In this document: positions 1-12,300 of the stretch, piece after piece
How the letters are laid out: each line of letters starts with the position of its first letter
Position numbering within the stretch: the stretch's first letter is position 1
Source: Neocallimastix lanati (nom. inval.)
Taxonomy: Eukaryota; Neocallimastigomycota; Neocallimastigomycetes; Neocallimastigales; Neocallimastigaceae
Direction: 5' to 3'
DNA length: 64,000 nucleotides
Assembly (NCBI GenBank): GCA_016946835.1
Contig: JACVTC010000275.1
Location: 1-64,000, forward strand
Notes under the pieces: generated by a model
What the model saw: only the letters and a program-made list of their open reading frames with translations
The model's database searches: none
What the model was told of the DNA's origin: nothing
Position numbers and translations under genes: made by a program

Positions 1-326
1 TAATAATTGTTTTATTTTTTTCTTTATGTAATTAAAAATTTATTTAAAAATAAATATATTTGAATAAAAATATTATAATTTAGGAAAAATGACTTTATAT
101 TAATTTTTTTAAAATTTTACATCAATCAAGATTAATACATTTTAAAAAGAAAGTTAATTTTTTTATTTCTTTATTTTACACTTTATTCTTTAATTTTTAT
201 ATATTAATATATATAAATATTTTAAATATTTTAATTATTTATACATAAAAGTAAAATCATAATCACATATAAATATCTTTTTTAATAATTAAAGCACAAT
301 TTGAGTTTTCTAATATTTTTTAAATT

Positions 327-1476
327 ATGAAAAGAATGACAACAATGAAAACAAATGATATTCTTTCAGAAAACAGAAATTAATTTTAGAATTACTTCAG
401 AGGAATAATATTGATAAATTAAAAGATTTTATTAATAGTTTAGAAACTCCTCTTTATTTTTTAAATAGTACTAATTTTGATTTACTTACTTTGGCTTTAA
501 GTTTAAATTGCTCTTTCTATATTATAAAATTAATCTATAACAGGTGTAATTATAAAACTTTAAATTATGTAGTTAAAGATATATATCATTTATATGATAT
601 GAGTAATCACAAAGATGAAACTATTGTAAATTATCAAAATAATTTAGAAGTTTTAATGGATTCAAATAATAATGTAAAATCACCACTTTTAGTATCATTA
701 GAATTTTCTGATTTTCAATCAGTTGAATTTTTAATTAATAAAGGAGCTGACATGTATTTCAAAATAAATGGTAAATATATTTTAGAAATTTTAAGAGAAG
801 AAAATTTATTAACTATGAGAAAATTAAATTTTCTCTTAAAAAATGGCTTTAGTTTAAAAAAATTTAAGATTGAACGACTCAGCAATTTTGAATTTAAATA
901 TATCAAAAAGTGCTTAGAAAACTTTGTTTTTGATACAAATTTTATAAAATATCTACTTAATTTATATAAAAATAAAGCTGGAATTTCAAAAAGAAAATTT
1001 AACCATAGGGTTAATAATGAAATAAATAAAATTGAAATCCCAATGGAATTATATTTGAAATATTTAGACAGGAAAGATTACAAGAAAGTAGAATATCTTT
1101 ATAAATATTATGGTACAGAAAAAACAAGATCATTTAAGGATTTTATTATTTTTTATTTAAATTATTTTGATAGAAATTTTAAATAAAAAATCATTTTATG
1201 ATTTTTTTAATTTTATTATAAACAATGAAAACACATTTCCATTTAGTAAAGAGTATGCAATTAATGAAAATGAAACCCATTATAATAAATAAAAAATTAA
1301 AAATAGTTGAACTAATAAAAAATAATAATAATTTAAAATTAGAAACATTTTTGAAAAACAATAATTATATTCTTCATTGTTTATATTCAAGCAAAAGTGA
1401 AATTTTGAATTTAATTAATGAATATAACGTTTCATCAGATATAGTTGATATTCTTCGAAAGTATTTTTTAATTTAA
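327..1476 (+). pseudogene. Ankyrin-type repeat protein gene, broken by frameshifts
   Basis: A protein-like reading runs from the ATG at 327 to the stop at 1476 but changes frame at least twice. The start reads MKRMTTMKTNDILSENRN and then stops. One base more in the following A-run would join it to an open frame (about 365-1186) whose middle contains an ankyrin-like stretch, SVEFLINKGADM. A third piece, ending ILRKYFLI, lies in the frame that stops at 1476. The ankyrin assignment rests on this single repeat-like stretch and on the resemblance to the minus-strand gene at 4815-5819, which has SPLLYSF...LIEFLTNKGANIN. There is no signal peptide, so a cytoplasmic protein is likely. The breaks may be real decay or homopolymer errors in the assembly. 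Function is unknown beyond a probable protein-protein interaction role for ankyrin repeats. Confidence 0.5.
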
Positions 1477-1975
1477 AATTTTTATGATAAATCAATTAAT
1501 AATTAAATTATAATATTCTCTAATTATTTAAAAGTATTAATAAATTTGTATTAAAATTTATTTTATTATTAATGTATTAATTTTATTTTTTATTGAAAAT
1601 TTTATATATTTCATGTAATTTTTTATATTAATATTTATTATAATGATATTATATTGAAACATGTAGCATTTTTATTATTTTATACGAAACAAATATTAAA
1701 ATAAAATAAAAAAAAATTTATATATTACATAAAATAATTAAAAAATTTCTTTTAAATACTAAAAAAGATTTTTTATAAAAAAAAGAATAAAAAATAATAT
1801 ATAAAAGAAATATATATACTTATTAATTTTTAAAAATTATTTTTTAAATATTTTATATTTGTTTTTTAATAAAATACATTTTTTATTTCATTTTAATTCT
1901 TTTTTTTTTTTTTTTTTATTTATTTTTATTTATTTTTATTTATAGTATATTTTATTAAAAATAATAATGTAATTT
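1477..1975. other. A+T-rich spacer, no gene seen
   Basis: I see only simple A/T sequence, including a long T-run near 1900-1918 followed by TTTA repeats. No open frame with coding character was found. Confidence 0.6.
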
Positions 1976-2021
1976 TTTGTTTTGTTTTTATATTAATTTT
2001 GAAATTTCAGTAAATTAATTC

Positions 2022-2055
<34 letters not shown>

Positions 2056-2256
2056 CATATATTTTGTATTTAACTAAAAAATAATAAAATTTTATTAATT
2101 AAATTATTTATGATTATTTTACATTTAAAATAGTGTTCACGTTACTTGACGACCTATTAAAAAACTTTTCATTGTTTTTGAGATAAAAAAAATAAAGAAA
2201 AATGAACATATAACGTAAACTAATAATAAATAATTTATTAATATTATTTGGATTTT

Positions 2257-2300
<44 letters not shown>

Positions 2301-4250
2301 TTAAATTAATTTTGAAATTTCAATAAATTAATTCAAAGACTTTACAGATTTTAATTTCCATCATTTTTGTATTTAACTAAAAAATATTAAGAATTTATTA
2401 ATTAAATTATTTATGATTATTTTACATATAACATAGTGTTCACGTTACTTGACAAACTATTAAAATTAACATTTCATTTTTTTTTAAAAAAAAAAAAGAA
2501 TATAAATCATAATAAAATAGTAATGAATAAAATATATGGTTATTATTTGGATTTTTCAATAGTTTTATTTTTTTTGTGTTAAATTGATTTTGAAATTTCA
2601 ATAAATTAATTCAAAAATTTTACATAATTTTTTTCCATCATATTTGTATTTAACTAAAATATACTAAAAATTTATTAATTAAATTATTTATGATCATTTC
2701 ACATAAAACATAGTGTTCACGTTACTTGACAAACTATTAAAAAATACATTCCATTTTTTTGAGATAAACAATGAAGAAAAATAAATATAAATCATATAAA
2801 AAAAAATAATAAATAAAATATATGGTTATTGTTTGGATTTTTCGATAGTTTTATTTTATTTTTGTTAAATTATTTTTGAAATTTCAATAAATTAATTCAA
2901 AGATTTTGCAAGATATAATTTCCATCATTTTTGTATTTAACTAAAAAATTATAAGAATTTATTAAATTAATTATGATAATTTTACATATAAAATATTGTT
3001 CACGTTACTTGACAAACTATTAAAAAATACATTTCATATTTTTGAGATAAAAAAATAAAGAAAAATGAATATAAAACATATGAAAAAAATAATAAATAAA
3101 ATATTTGGTTATTATTTGGATTTTAAAATAGTTTTATTTTATTTTTGATAAATTAATTTTGAAATTTCAATAAATTAATTCCGAGATTTTACAGGTTTTA
3201 ATTTCCATCATTTTTATATTTAACTAGAAATTATTGAGAATTTATTATTTAATTTATTTATGTGTAATTTACATATAAAATATTGTTCACGTTACTTGAC
3301 AAACTATTAAAAAATACATTCCTTTTTTTTGAGATAAAACAATAAAGAAAAATAAATATAAAATATATTAAAAAATAATAAATAAAATATTTGGTTAATA
3401 TCTGGATTTAGAATAGTTTTATTTTTTTTTTGATAAATTAATTTTGAAATTTCAATAAATTAATTCAAAGATTTTACAAGTTTTGATTTCTATCATTTTT
3501 ATATTTAACTAGAAATTATTGAGAATTTATTATTTAATTTATTTATGTGTAATTTACATATAAAATATTGTTCACGTTACTTGACAAACTATTAAAAAAT
3601 ACATTCTATTTTTTTTGAGATAAAACAATAAAGAAAAATAAATATAAAATATGTAAAAAAAATAATAAATAAAATATATGGTTATTATTTGGATTTTTCG
3701 ATAGTTTTATTTTGTTTTTGTTAAATTAATTTTGGAATTTCAATAAATTAATTCAAAGATTTTACAAGTTTTGATTTCTATCATTTTTATATTTCATTAA
3801 AAAATTATAAGAATTTATTAATTAAATTATTTATGATTATTTTACATATAACATAGTGTTCACGTTATTTGACAAACTATTAAAAAATACATTCTATTTT
3901 TTTTGAGATAAAACAATAAAGAAAAATAAATACAAAACATATTAAAAAATAATAAATAAATATATGATTTTTCGATAGTTTTATTTTATTTTTGTTAAAT
4001 TAATTTTGGAATTTCAATAAATTAATTCAAAATTTTACAAGATTTAATTTCCATCATTTTTATATTTAACGAAAAAATTATAAGAATTCATTAATTATAT
4101 TATTTATGATTATTTTACATATAACATATCACGTTACTTGACAAATTATTAAATAATACATTTCATTGTTTTTAAGATAAAAAAATAAAGAAAAATGAAT
4201 ATATAACATAATAAAAAAATAATAAATAAAATATATGGTTATTATTTAAA
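1976..4250. repeat. Satellite: about eight ~285 bp tandem units
   Basis: The motif GTTCACGTTACTTGAC, or a one- or two-base variant, recurs at about 2135, 2438, 2715, 2998, 3285, 3570, 3858 and 4127, giving spacings of roughly 303, 277, 283, 287, 285, 288 and 269 bases. Each unit also carries GAAATTTCAATAAATTAATT, a TTTGTATTTAACTAAAAA-like segment, and a GAGATAAAACAATAAAG-like segment, in that order. The first unit is interrupted by T-runs (about 2024-2055 and 2262-2299). Units differ by scattered substitutions and small indels, so the array is not fresh. There is no open frame in it. It could be a local satellite, a pericentromeric repeat or a tandemly expanded LTR-like element; the window does not decide this. 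Confidence 0.9.
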
Positions 4251-4748
4251 GTAAAATATATTTATTATTTTTATTTATATAAAAAAAATTTAAATAATAA
4301 TATAAAGTATGAATTAATAAAAAAAATGTAAAAATTTATATAACAATAAATAAAATATATATATATATTTTTATCAAAAATTTTAAATATAAATTTAAAA
4401 ATAAAACATTAAATTAACACGAATATTTAAATTTAAACATGAACATGATCATTATTATTAAATTTTTTTATTTACATTAAATTTTTTTTATATAACAATA
4501 AAATTTAATTACATTAACACAATTTTTTTTTAATATTAAATAATTATATTTATTATATAAAATAAAATTAGTTTTATATAAAATATATTAATTTTACATA
4601 TTATAAAAAAAATATTAGAATTTAAAAAATATAAAAAATATATAAAAATTTAAGTATATTAATTAAGAAATTAAAAAATATATAAATAATAAAATAATAA
4701 TAAGATTATTATTTTATCATGAAATAAAAATTATTATATGTGAATTTG

Positions 4749-4782
<34 letters not shown>

Positions 4783-4814
4783 TTTTAATGTTTATTTTAA
4801 TTAATTCTAATTAA
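4251..4814. other. A+T-rich spacer
   Basis: Low-complexity A/T sequence with a long T-run near 4750-4780. No gene or structured element was recognised. Confidence 0.6.
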
Positions 4815-5819
4815 TTATAATTTTTTTTTTTGTAAATAGAGTAAAAAAAATTTATTATTATTTTTAAATTCTTCAATTTCTTCGTTTTTTTTATTTAAAA
4901 GAATTCTTTTATATAATTTTCTTTTTCTATTTAAAATTTGTTCAAATTTATTTCTAATCTGGATATCTTTATTTACATCATCATAATTTCCATTTTTGTA
5001 ATTTGGGATTTCAATATTTTTTTCAATAATTTCATGTAAGAAATGAAATTCAATATCATTTTCTGAATTTTTATTTAAATATTTAAATTGATGATCGAAA
5101 AATTTTATTCCATTAAATTTTTCTTTTGAACTTTCATATTTAAGTAATAGAGTTATTTCTCTAAATTTATTTTCTTTAAATAATTTGATATACCACATAA
5201 ATGGTATATTAATTTCCTGCATGATGATTTTTTCTTTTTCTTTTTCTTTTTCAAATCTTCTTCTTTTTTTTTTTTTCCATATTATTATTTTTATTATAAT
5301 TATTTTTTATTTCTTCGTTGAATAAAGTGATTTGTTCAAATGTTAATATAATTAAATTGAACTCTTTTTGAAAAGAATTTCAAAATCATGACGACTAAAT
5401 TTATATTTATTTTTAACTAAAATTGAAATATTTTCTTCATTAAAATATTCATTATTAATTAAGTATTTTAATAAACTCATATTATTATATTTTCTATTAA
5501 TATTAGCTCCTTTATTTGTTAGGAACTCAATTAATTCATATTTTTTATAAATAAATGAATATAATAGTGGAGAAATAAATCTATTATTTAAAAAATAACA
5601 ATAATCTAACTGATTAATATTATACCATTTATAAATAATTTTAATAAAAGAATCTTCACATCCATTTTTAATTGCAAAACATATTATATCAAAGTTTTTA
5701 TTTAGTATTTCATTTAAGGGAATAATAAAATTACTTAAAATATCTTCTAAATTAATATAATCTTTTTTTTCAATATATCGTTTGATTATATTAATATTGT
5801 TATCCATTTTATTGATCAA
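4815..5819 (-). pseudogene. Ankyrin-type repeat protein gene, probably frameshifted
   Basis: Two minus-strand frames, 5819-5352 (155 codons, starting MINKMDNNINIIKRYIEKK) and 5222-4815 (135 codons), appear to be one gene. Between them the reading is protein-like only in another frame (NLIILTFEQITLFNEE...), entered near the A-run at about 5360 and left at the 13-base A-run at 5264-5276, so two compensating one-base indels would rejoin the pieces. The first piece contains the ankyrin-like stretch SPLLYSF...ELIEFLTNKGANIN, which resembles the broken gene at 327-1476. A signal peptide is absent. A short basic run, RRRFEKEKEKEK, follows the second A-run. No function can be assigned beyond the repeat class. 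Confidence 0.5.
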
Positions 5820-8520
5820 TTAAAAGTTCAAAGTATATAATTATTGATTAAAAAATATTTTTTTTTCTTTTTTATAATTAATAAAAATAATTTTGATATC
5901 GTAAATATATAAGTGTAAAAAATTTTAGAAATATTAATAAAGTATATTTATTTCAATATTTAAAATTTTAATAACTTAAAAATAAATTTAATTAATAATT
6001 AAATTCATTAATATACTATTTAAAGTTTTTAATTTCTTTTTATTAAGTATATATATTATTAAATTAATAAAAGAATTCTTAATAAATTAAAGTAATATAA
6101 AAAAATTAATTATAATTATATATTATTATTTATAATGTAAATTATATAAAAATGAAAAAATATATTTTATATATAGATTAAAATTTAATATAATATTTAT
6201 ATCCTCTACTTAGTTATTACTAATATATATATATAAAATCATAATTAAAATATTTATTCTTAAAATAATTATTTTTAATGAAATTAATATTATTATTATC
6301 ATTTATAATTAGTATTATTAGCATAATATTAATTATGATCTTTATTTTATTAATTATTTATAAAAAAAAAAAAGCAAATAAAAATGCTTATATATTTTTT
6401 ATATTATTTTATGTTAATTATAAAATATTTTTTTAACTTTTAGTTTTAATTTAGTATAAATTTCTTCTTAAAAAAAAAAGAAGAAAACAAATCAATAAAA
6501 AATTAATAACTAATAAAAAAACGAAAAATGATTAAAAATAAAAATAAATAAAATTAAAAAAAACAATATATATTAAAAATCATTAACATTCAAACAATTT
6601 TTTAATATATAATTTTTATTTGAAATATAAGTACTTATAATCAATAATAAATAAAATTTATAAATTAAATTTATATAATACTCAAATAATTATTAAATAA
6701 TAAAAAAAAGTAAACTCATTTTATATAAAATTTTGTAAACAATATTAATTTATATAAAATACAATTATATTATTTACAAATAAAAATATTTTATTAAGTT
6801 AATATGTAAATAAAATTTATATTTTTAATTCTATTTAATTTGAGAAGAAATGTTTTTTTTATTAAGAAATTAAAATTATAATTTTGGTTATTTTTTCTAT
6901 TTAAAATAATATAAATTACCATTTTTCTAAAAATTTTATAAATATTAACAATAAATTAATAATTTATCCTATTAACTTATTTATTATTAAATCTTTGAGA
7001 TTTTTATATGAAAATGTTTATTTAATAAAAAAAAAATTATTTTATAAATAGATAAAATAAATTTGTTTGATGTAATAATGAAAATAAGTCAATTAATAAA
7101 AATTTTAATTATATATTATTATTGAATATTTCGTAAATTACATTTTTCACTAATTATTTATTGTTTTTTTTTTAAATATATTTAAAACTATATTATATAA
7201 CATAAATTTCATTAAATATTTTATTTTAAATTGTATAGTATAAAATATATTAAATGCTTTAATAATTGTGGATATAGTTATTGCTATTATAGTGGTTGCA
7301 AAAAATATATATATAAGTATATTTTATATTTTATTAAATTAGTTATATTAAATTATATATTACGAATAAAATCAATTATGAAAAAAATAAACACTGAATA
7401 ATGGAATAAATCAACAATTTTTATTTTGAAAATATTAAATTTTATTAAATTAAATCAATTAATAATATAAATCTTCGATTATACGGTTATTATTTAGCAT
7501 TAAACAATATCGAACATATAAGACAAGTTTAAAAATTTCATTATTGAATTTTTGAAAATTTGTCATGAATATAATCATAATAAAATTTACATAAAAATAT
7601 CAATAAATGTATAACTTAATATTGTAAATATAATAAGAGATTTTACATTTATTAGAAAGATATTATATTAATTAATAAGAGAAATAAAAATAGAAAAATT
7701 GTATTATTAATTAAACTATAAATTAATTAATATATAAAATATACTTATTTATGAAATCTAAATATATTAAATATTAAATATAACACTTTAAAATAAAATA
7801 TAAAAAATTTAATTTTTATTGTCAATATATAAAAAAAATGAGAATTACGTATTAAAAAACATAACATTATAAATTTCAGTAAATTTTTAAATAAATTAAA
7901 GAATTAAAATTTAATTGAATATAAAGTTTTATTTATAAAGTTATTTATAACCAAACATAAATAAGTTATTAGCGATGCTCAATATAATGAAATTTATATA
8001 TATTTATACTAAAGATGTTACTTGTTCTTAAATAATTTTAATTAATTACATTATATTATCTTTGCAATGAATATTTTCTGAGAAAGTTGAGCGAAAAGAT
8101 GAATTCAGATAATTTTTGTATCTTCTTATATTTGGTTTATCTCAATAAATTAATAAGATTGACGATTTATAATTTTTACTTGTGATTAAAACTATTGGTC
8201 TATTTGTCCATATAATATATATGATAAGTTCAATTAAAAAATATTTACAATATTCTATATAAATGAATATTATGAGTAGTTAAAATATTAATTTTATTAA
8301 AATATGAATTTCCATCAATATAACTCTTGCAATTAGTATCAAAAATTTAAAATAGTCATTAATATACAATTTAATAAAAGAAAAACCATATATTGTAAAT
8401 GATTTCATCATTAAAATATTTTTTCAATAATATAATACTTTTTAATTTTTTATTTTTAGAAATTAAAAATTTTTAAAAACTTTTTATTTTTATAAAATAG
8501 TAAAATAATTATAATTATAT
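5820..8520. other. Long gene-poor spacer
   Basis: About 2.7 kb of A/T-rich DNA. The only items of note are one arm of a perfect inverted repeat (7565-7606) and a weak 52-codon plus-strand frame at 6278-6436 that starts with a hydrophobic segment. That frame is too short and too A/T-biased to accept as a gene from sequence alone. Confidence 0.5.
7565..7606 (+). repeat. Arm 1 of a perfect 42 bp inverted repeat
   Basis: The 42 bases here, beginning ATGAATATAATCATAATAAA, are the exact reverse complement of 9270-9311. The arms are 1,663 bases apart. The arm itself contains part of a small hairpin (TTTTATTATG / CATAATAAAA). Arm 2 sits exactly where a lectin-gene reading breaks off. Confidence 0.85.
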
Positions 8521-8564
8521 ATATTATTCTATTCACTAAATATATTTAGTGAATAGAATAATAT
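8521..8564. repeat. Perfect 44 bp palindrome
   Basis: The two 22-base halves are exact reverse complements with no spacer, centred between 8542 and 8543 on the sequence AAATATATTT. It lies right at the downstream end of the lectin-gene fragment at 8565-9269. It could form a cruciform and may mark a rearrangement junction. As a transcribed hairpin it could also act in 3' end formation, but nothing here shows that. Confidence 0.85.
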
Positions 8565-9269
8565 TATATTCCGTTTGTTCGTTTCTTTTATTCCAATATT
8601 AAACTTGTTCAAAATTTTTTTGATTCCAATTTTCTGTTTGTTGATAATTTTTCATTTTGATCATAAGTTCGGCTAAATGATTCTTTTTGAAAATCTAAAT
8701 TATCATTTTCTTTTATATTTCCATATAATTGTGAAACCGTTTGACCTATTTGATTTTCTCCATCTAAATAATTTTTTTCCCTCCCCTTTTAACTTTTTTA
8801 GATAGATTTTTCGCTGCTTCTTTACCTACTTTGTTAGCTAATTTATTAGCTATTTTTTTAACTACATATTTACCAGCATACTTTATTCCTTGTTTTACTA
8901 ATACTCTAGCTGCAGTTGAAATAGCAAAATCAACTATTATAGGTGCCAATGCTACTAAAGGAAGAAATCTTTTTTCTAACTGTGTTTCGTTATCTTATCT
9001 ATAATTATTTTCATAAACAATAAATTCGTAATTATTTTCATTTCTTTTATTTTTGTCATTATACGAAGTTTTATCATTTATATAATCTATTCTACCGATG
9101 GGCTCATATTGATCATCATGATAGTCATAATCTTCTTTACTTAAATAACTATATTCTTTTGTACCTGATTTTTCTTTATATCCACTCCAATTATTTTCTC
9201 TAGAAACACTTGTAGTATTAGTTATGGCATGAGTATCATCTTCAGTAACTCCATGAACATTAGCTTCAG
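8565..9269 (-). pseudogene. Fragment of a secreted lectin-family gene (N-terminal half region)
   Basis: Read on the minus strand from 9269, the segment begins NVHGVTEDDTHAITNTTS and continues NWSGYKEKSGTKEYSYLS, which matches the N-terminal third of the lectin-like protein at 34504-39963 (IKGVTEENTHATTVTD...NWSDYTEHSNTEEYSHLS). It goes on through a stop to a basic, Ala/Lys-rich stretch with a Lys-Arg site (the 61-codon frame at 8764-8949), then, in other frames, to IGQTVSQLYG and QTENWNQ, again matching VGQTVGSLW and the NQTDYWN repeats of that protein. So the fragment is real but degraded by a stop and several frameshifts. It is cut at one end by the inverted-repeat arm at 9270-9311 and at the other by the 44 bp palindrome. 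It is not a functional gene as it stands. Confidence 0.7.
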
Positions 9270-9311
9270 TTATTGATATTTTTATGTAAATTTTATTATG
9301 ATTATATTCAT
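9270..9311 (-). repeat. Arm 2 of the perfect 42 bp inverted repeat
   Basis: Exact reverse complement of 7565-7606. On the minus strand the upstream lectin reading ends at a TGA inside this arm, and directly after it the reading resumes with a different part of a lectin-family gene. The arm therefore lies on the junction of two rearranged gene pieces. Confidence 0.85.
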
Positions 9312-12300
9312 AATAAAATTACATTATTTATTCCATGACTACTACCATAGAATGGTCTATTTACTTGTCTTATACTAGATAAATATCTTATACCGGAGTA
9401 TTTCCATATCGGTTCCCAATTTTTTACATTAAAAATCATTAATTCTGGTTTTTTCATATTTGGTCTATATTCAATAGATAATCTATTATATTTATTAAGA
9501 TTATTACCTTTTTCATCGAATTTAGGATCAATAGATACAATCGTTTTTTTTGGTTTTGTTGTTACAAATTAGAAATAGACCTTGATTATTTAATTGTAAT
9601 TCCTTAACTCCTTCATCCTTTGGACAACTTTGTATAATTGTGGTTTCGTTCAAGTTACCATTAATAAGTTTAACTTCAGTATCCGTAACATTTAAATACA
9701 TATTATAATCTGATAATAATGATTCTCCAGGTAATAAATTATTAAAGTAGTATTTTTTAATGAAGATTGGATCTTCATCGGAATTTTCAAAATAATTATA
9801 ATTATATATATCTGTTTCTGAAAATATTTCATATATATATTTATTTCTTACATGTTCTGAACAAGATGTAATTTCATATAAAACGGGATTACCAAATCTA
9901 ATATGACCATCGTATATTCTTTTATCCCAATTACTCCAATAAACATTATAGTATTGATCTTCAACAATTAATTCACCTTCGTTAGTTAATGTTAAATAGA
10001 ATTTATAACTATTTAAAAGGTTTTCTGAGTCAACAAGAGCTAACGGGTTAATCGAATGCCATATAGAATAATTGCTTTTATCTCTTAATATAATTTCACC
10101 TAATGGAGAAAAAACAATTTTATAAGGACCATCAAACAAATCAATATTAGCTGTATTGGAAGACCAAGTAGTTCGTGAATTATCTTTTATTACCATATTT
10201 CCAGTTTTTTGAACATAAAATCTATATTTTTTATTTTCAGATATTAGTGCTTCATTTTGATTCAACCTATTAGAACAATTCATTTCAATTGTATTAGTAT
10301 TAAGATCTTTAAAAACTTTAGTATTATGTACATTACGTTTATCATAATATTCATAATCGGCTTTTATATTACCATTAATACTCAATGGATATACATATTC
10401 TACTGGAAAAGCGTAACCATTATAATTTTCTTGATGACCTTTAATTTCCCAAATTTTTACACCTACGCCATCGTATAAAGTCACTGAAGCTCCTATTCTC
10501 ACATCATCTTCATCTTTAATATGTAAATAATAACCTTTATCACCTGGGAAACCTACATTAAAAGGTAAATCTTTAGGTAAAGAATCCCAAATAATATAAT
10601 CATCGTCTTCTATAGTTATTCCATTTGGATTATCCGAAGTAGGAGATGTTGTACTAGTTACTGTTGTTGTTGTTGTTGTTGCAGTTACGGTAGCATTATT
10701 ACTTGTAGTAGAATTATTATTATTTGTAATAATGATACTTGTTGAAGATTTATTAATGTTTGTAGGAATAATAGTAGTTGTAGATTTATTACTGTTAATA
10801 GTAGTTGTTGTAGATTTATGGCTGCTTGTAGTAACTGTAATAGTTTTAGATTTATTATTGTTTGTGGTAACATTTATATAAGTAGTTGTAGATTTATGGT
10901 TGCTCATTGTAGCAGTAGTACCTTTAGTTATAATGGGTTGTGTTTTTGGAAGATGTGGAATACGAGCTCTTTTTTCTTTTACACTAATTGTATTACTTTT
11001 AATAGAATTTGTCAATACAACATTATTAATATTAACTTTATAATAATCTAATATTAATTTTTTAATTCTTTCCTTTTCTCCATTCAAATTGTTATCTAAA
11101 TCGATTATTTTTTCAAATAATTCAATATATTCTTTCGAATATTTAACATTACTTATGTTTTTTTTATAAATATTTTTAGCAGTGATATATAAATGGCCAT
11201 TATAACCAATAAAGAATTTTAAATCATTATGATCATCTGGTATAGTATTAATTCCATTACTCCATATTTTTTTATTTCCTTGACAGTTTTCTTCACTAAT
11301 AGTATCACCTTTACATAAAACTAACTCACCGTTACCTAACAATCCAAAACTATACTTTTTACTTTTAGTTGTTATGGCTTCACCATCTAATAAAGCATCA
11401 CCTGAAATTAAGGTATCCGAGTTAACATTTTTATCATTTTCAATAAAATTGAACTTGTCAAAATCATTATTAGTTAAAGTTTCTTTATAATTATATTTAT
11501 CTTTACAATCGATTACACTTGTTACAAAATCAACAAATTCTACAGGAATAAGACTTCTATTAAAGGTAATACGAGTTTCATTTAATTCCGTTATATGACC
11601 TTTAGCCCAGATAACAACTTCGGTTTTGAACATAGGCAAAGCCACTATAGAATGACATGAATTATCTTCAATATTATTAATTGTGACCGTTTTAGTTGAA
11701 GTAGTACTCGTGGAGTTACTTCTAGAGATTTCATAGGAATGCTGAGCAGATTTTTCTATTACAGATTCATAAGAGGTTTGGTTATTAGTATTGACTTGAA
11801 CAGAATTTCCAAAAGTATATCCATGTGATGATGTATCTGATTTTGATTCTTCGTTAACCCATCCAGTGTCTTTATTAAAGGTAGATGAAAGCATTTTTGA
11901 TGTAGCATCTGAAACAGAATTTTCTTTAGTTGAAGTTTCACTATGACCAGTCGTACGGGCATCAGAATATCCAACCGTATTTACCCAACTGTTACTAAAT
12001 CCAGAAGTTGTAGTAGCAGTATCAGACCAGCCTTTTGAGGAAGATATAGAACCACCTCTAGTACTACCATGGGTTACTGTGTCAGATGAAGAATGAGTTC
12101 CTGCTAAAGCTAATTGATACTGCAAATTAGCTTGATCTATAGCTATATTTTCGGATGATCTAATACCAGCTCTTTGTATTCTACTTTGATCGCCCATAGC
12201 TACTAAATTACCATATTGACCAATAATTTCACCACCACTAGATAAAATCTGTAAATAAGGATTTCCTCCTTTACCGCCACGCTTTTTGAGATTTGTTGTG

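Noticed and set aside
1976-4250. Regular repeats reminiscent of a CRISPR array
   Set aside because: Units are ~285 bp, similar along their whole length, with no unique spacers and no cas genes; it is a tandem satellite.
6278-6436. 52-codon frame with a hydrophobic start
   Set aside because: Too short and biased to separate from chance; no conservation within the window.
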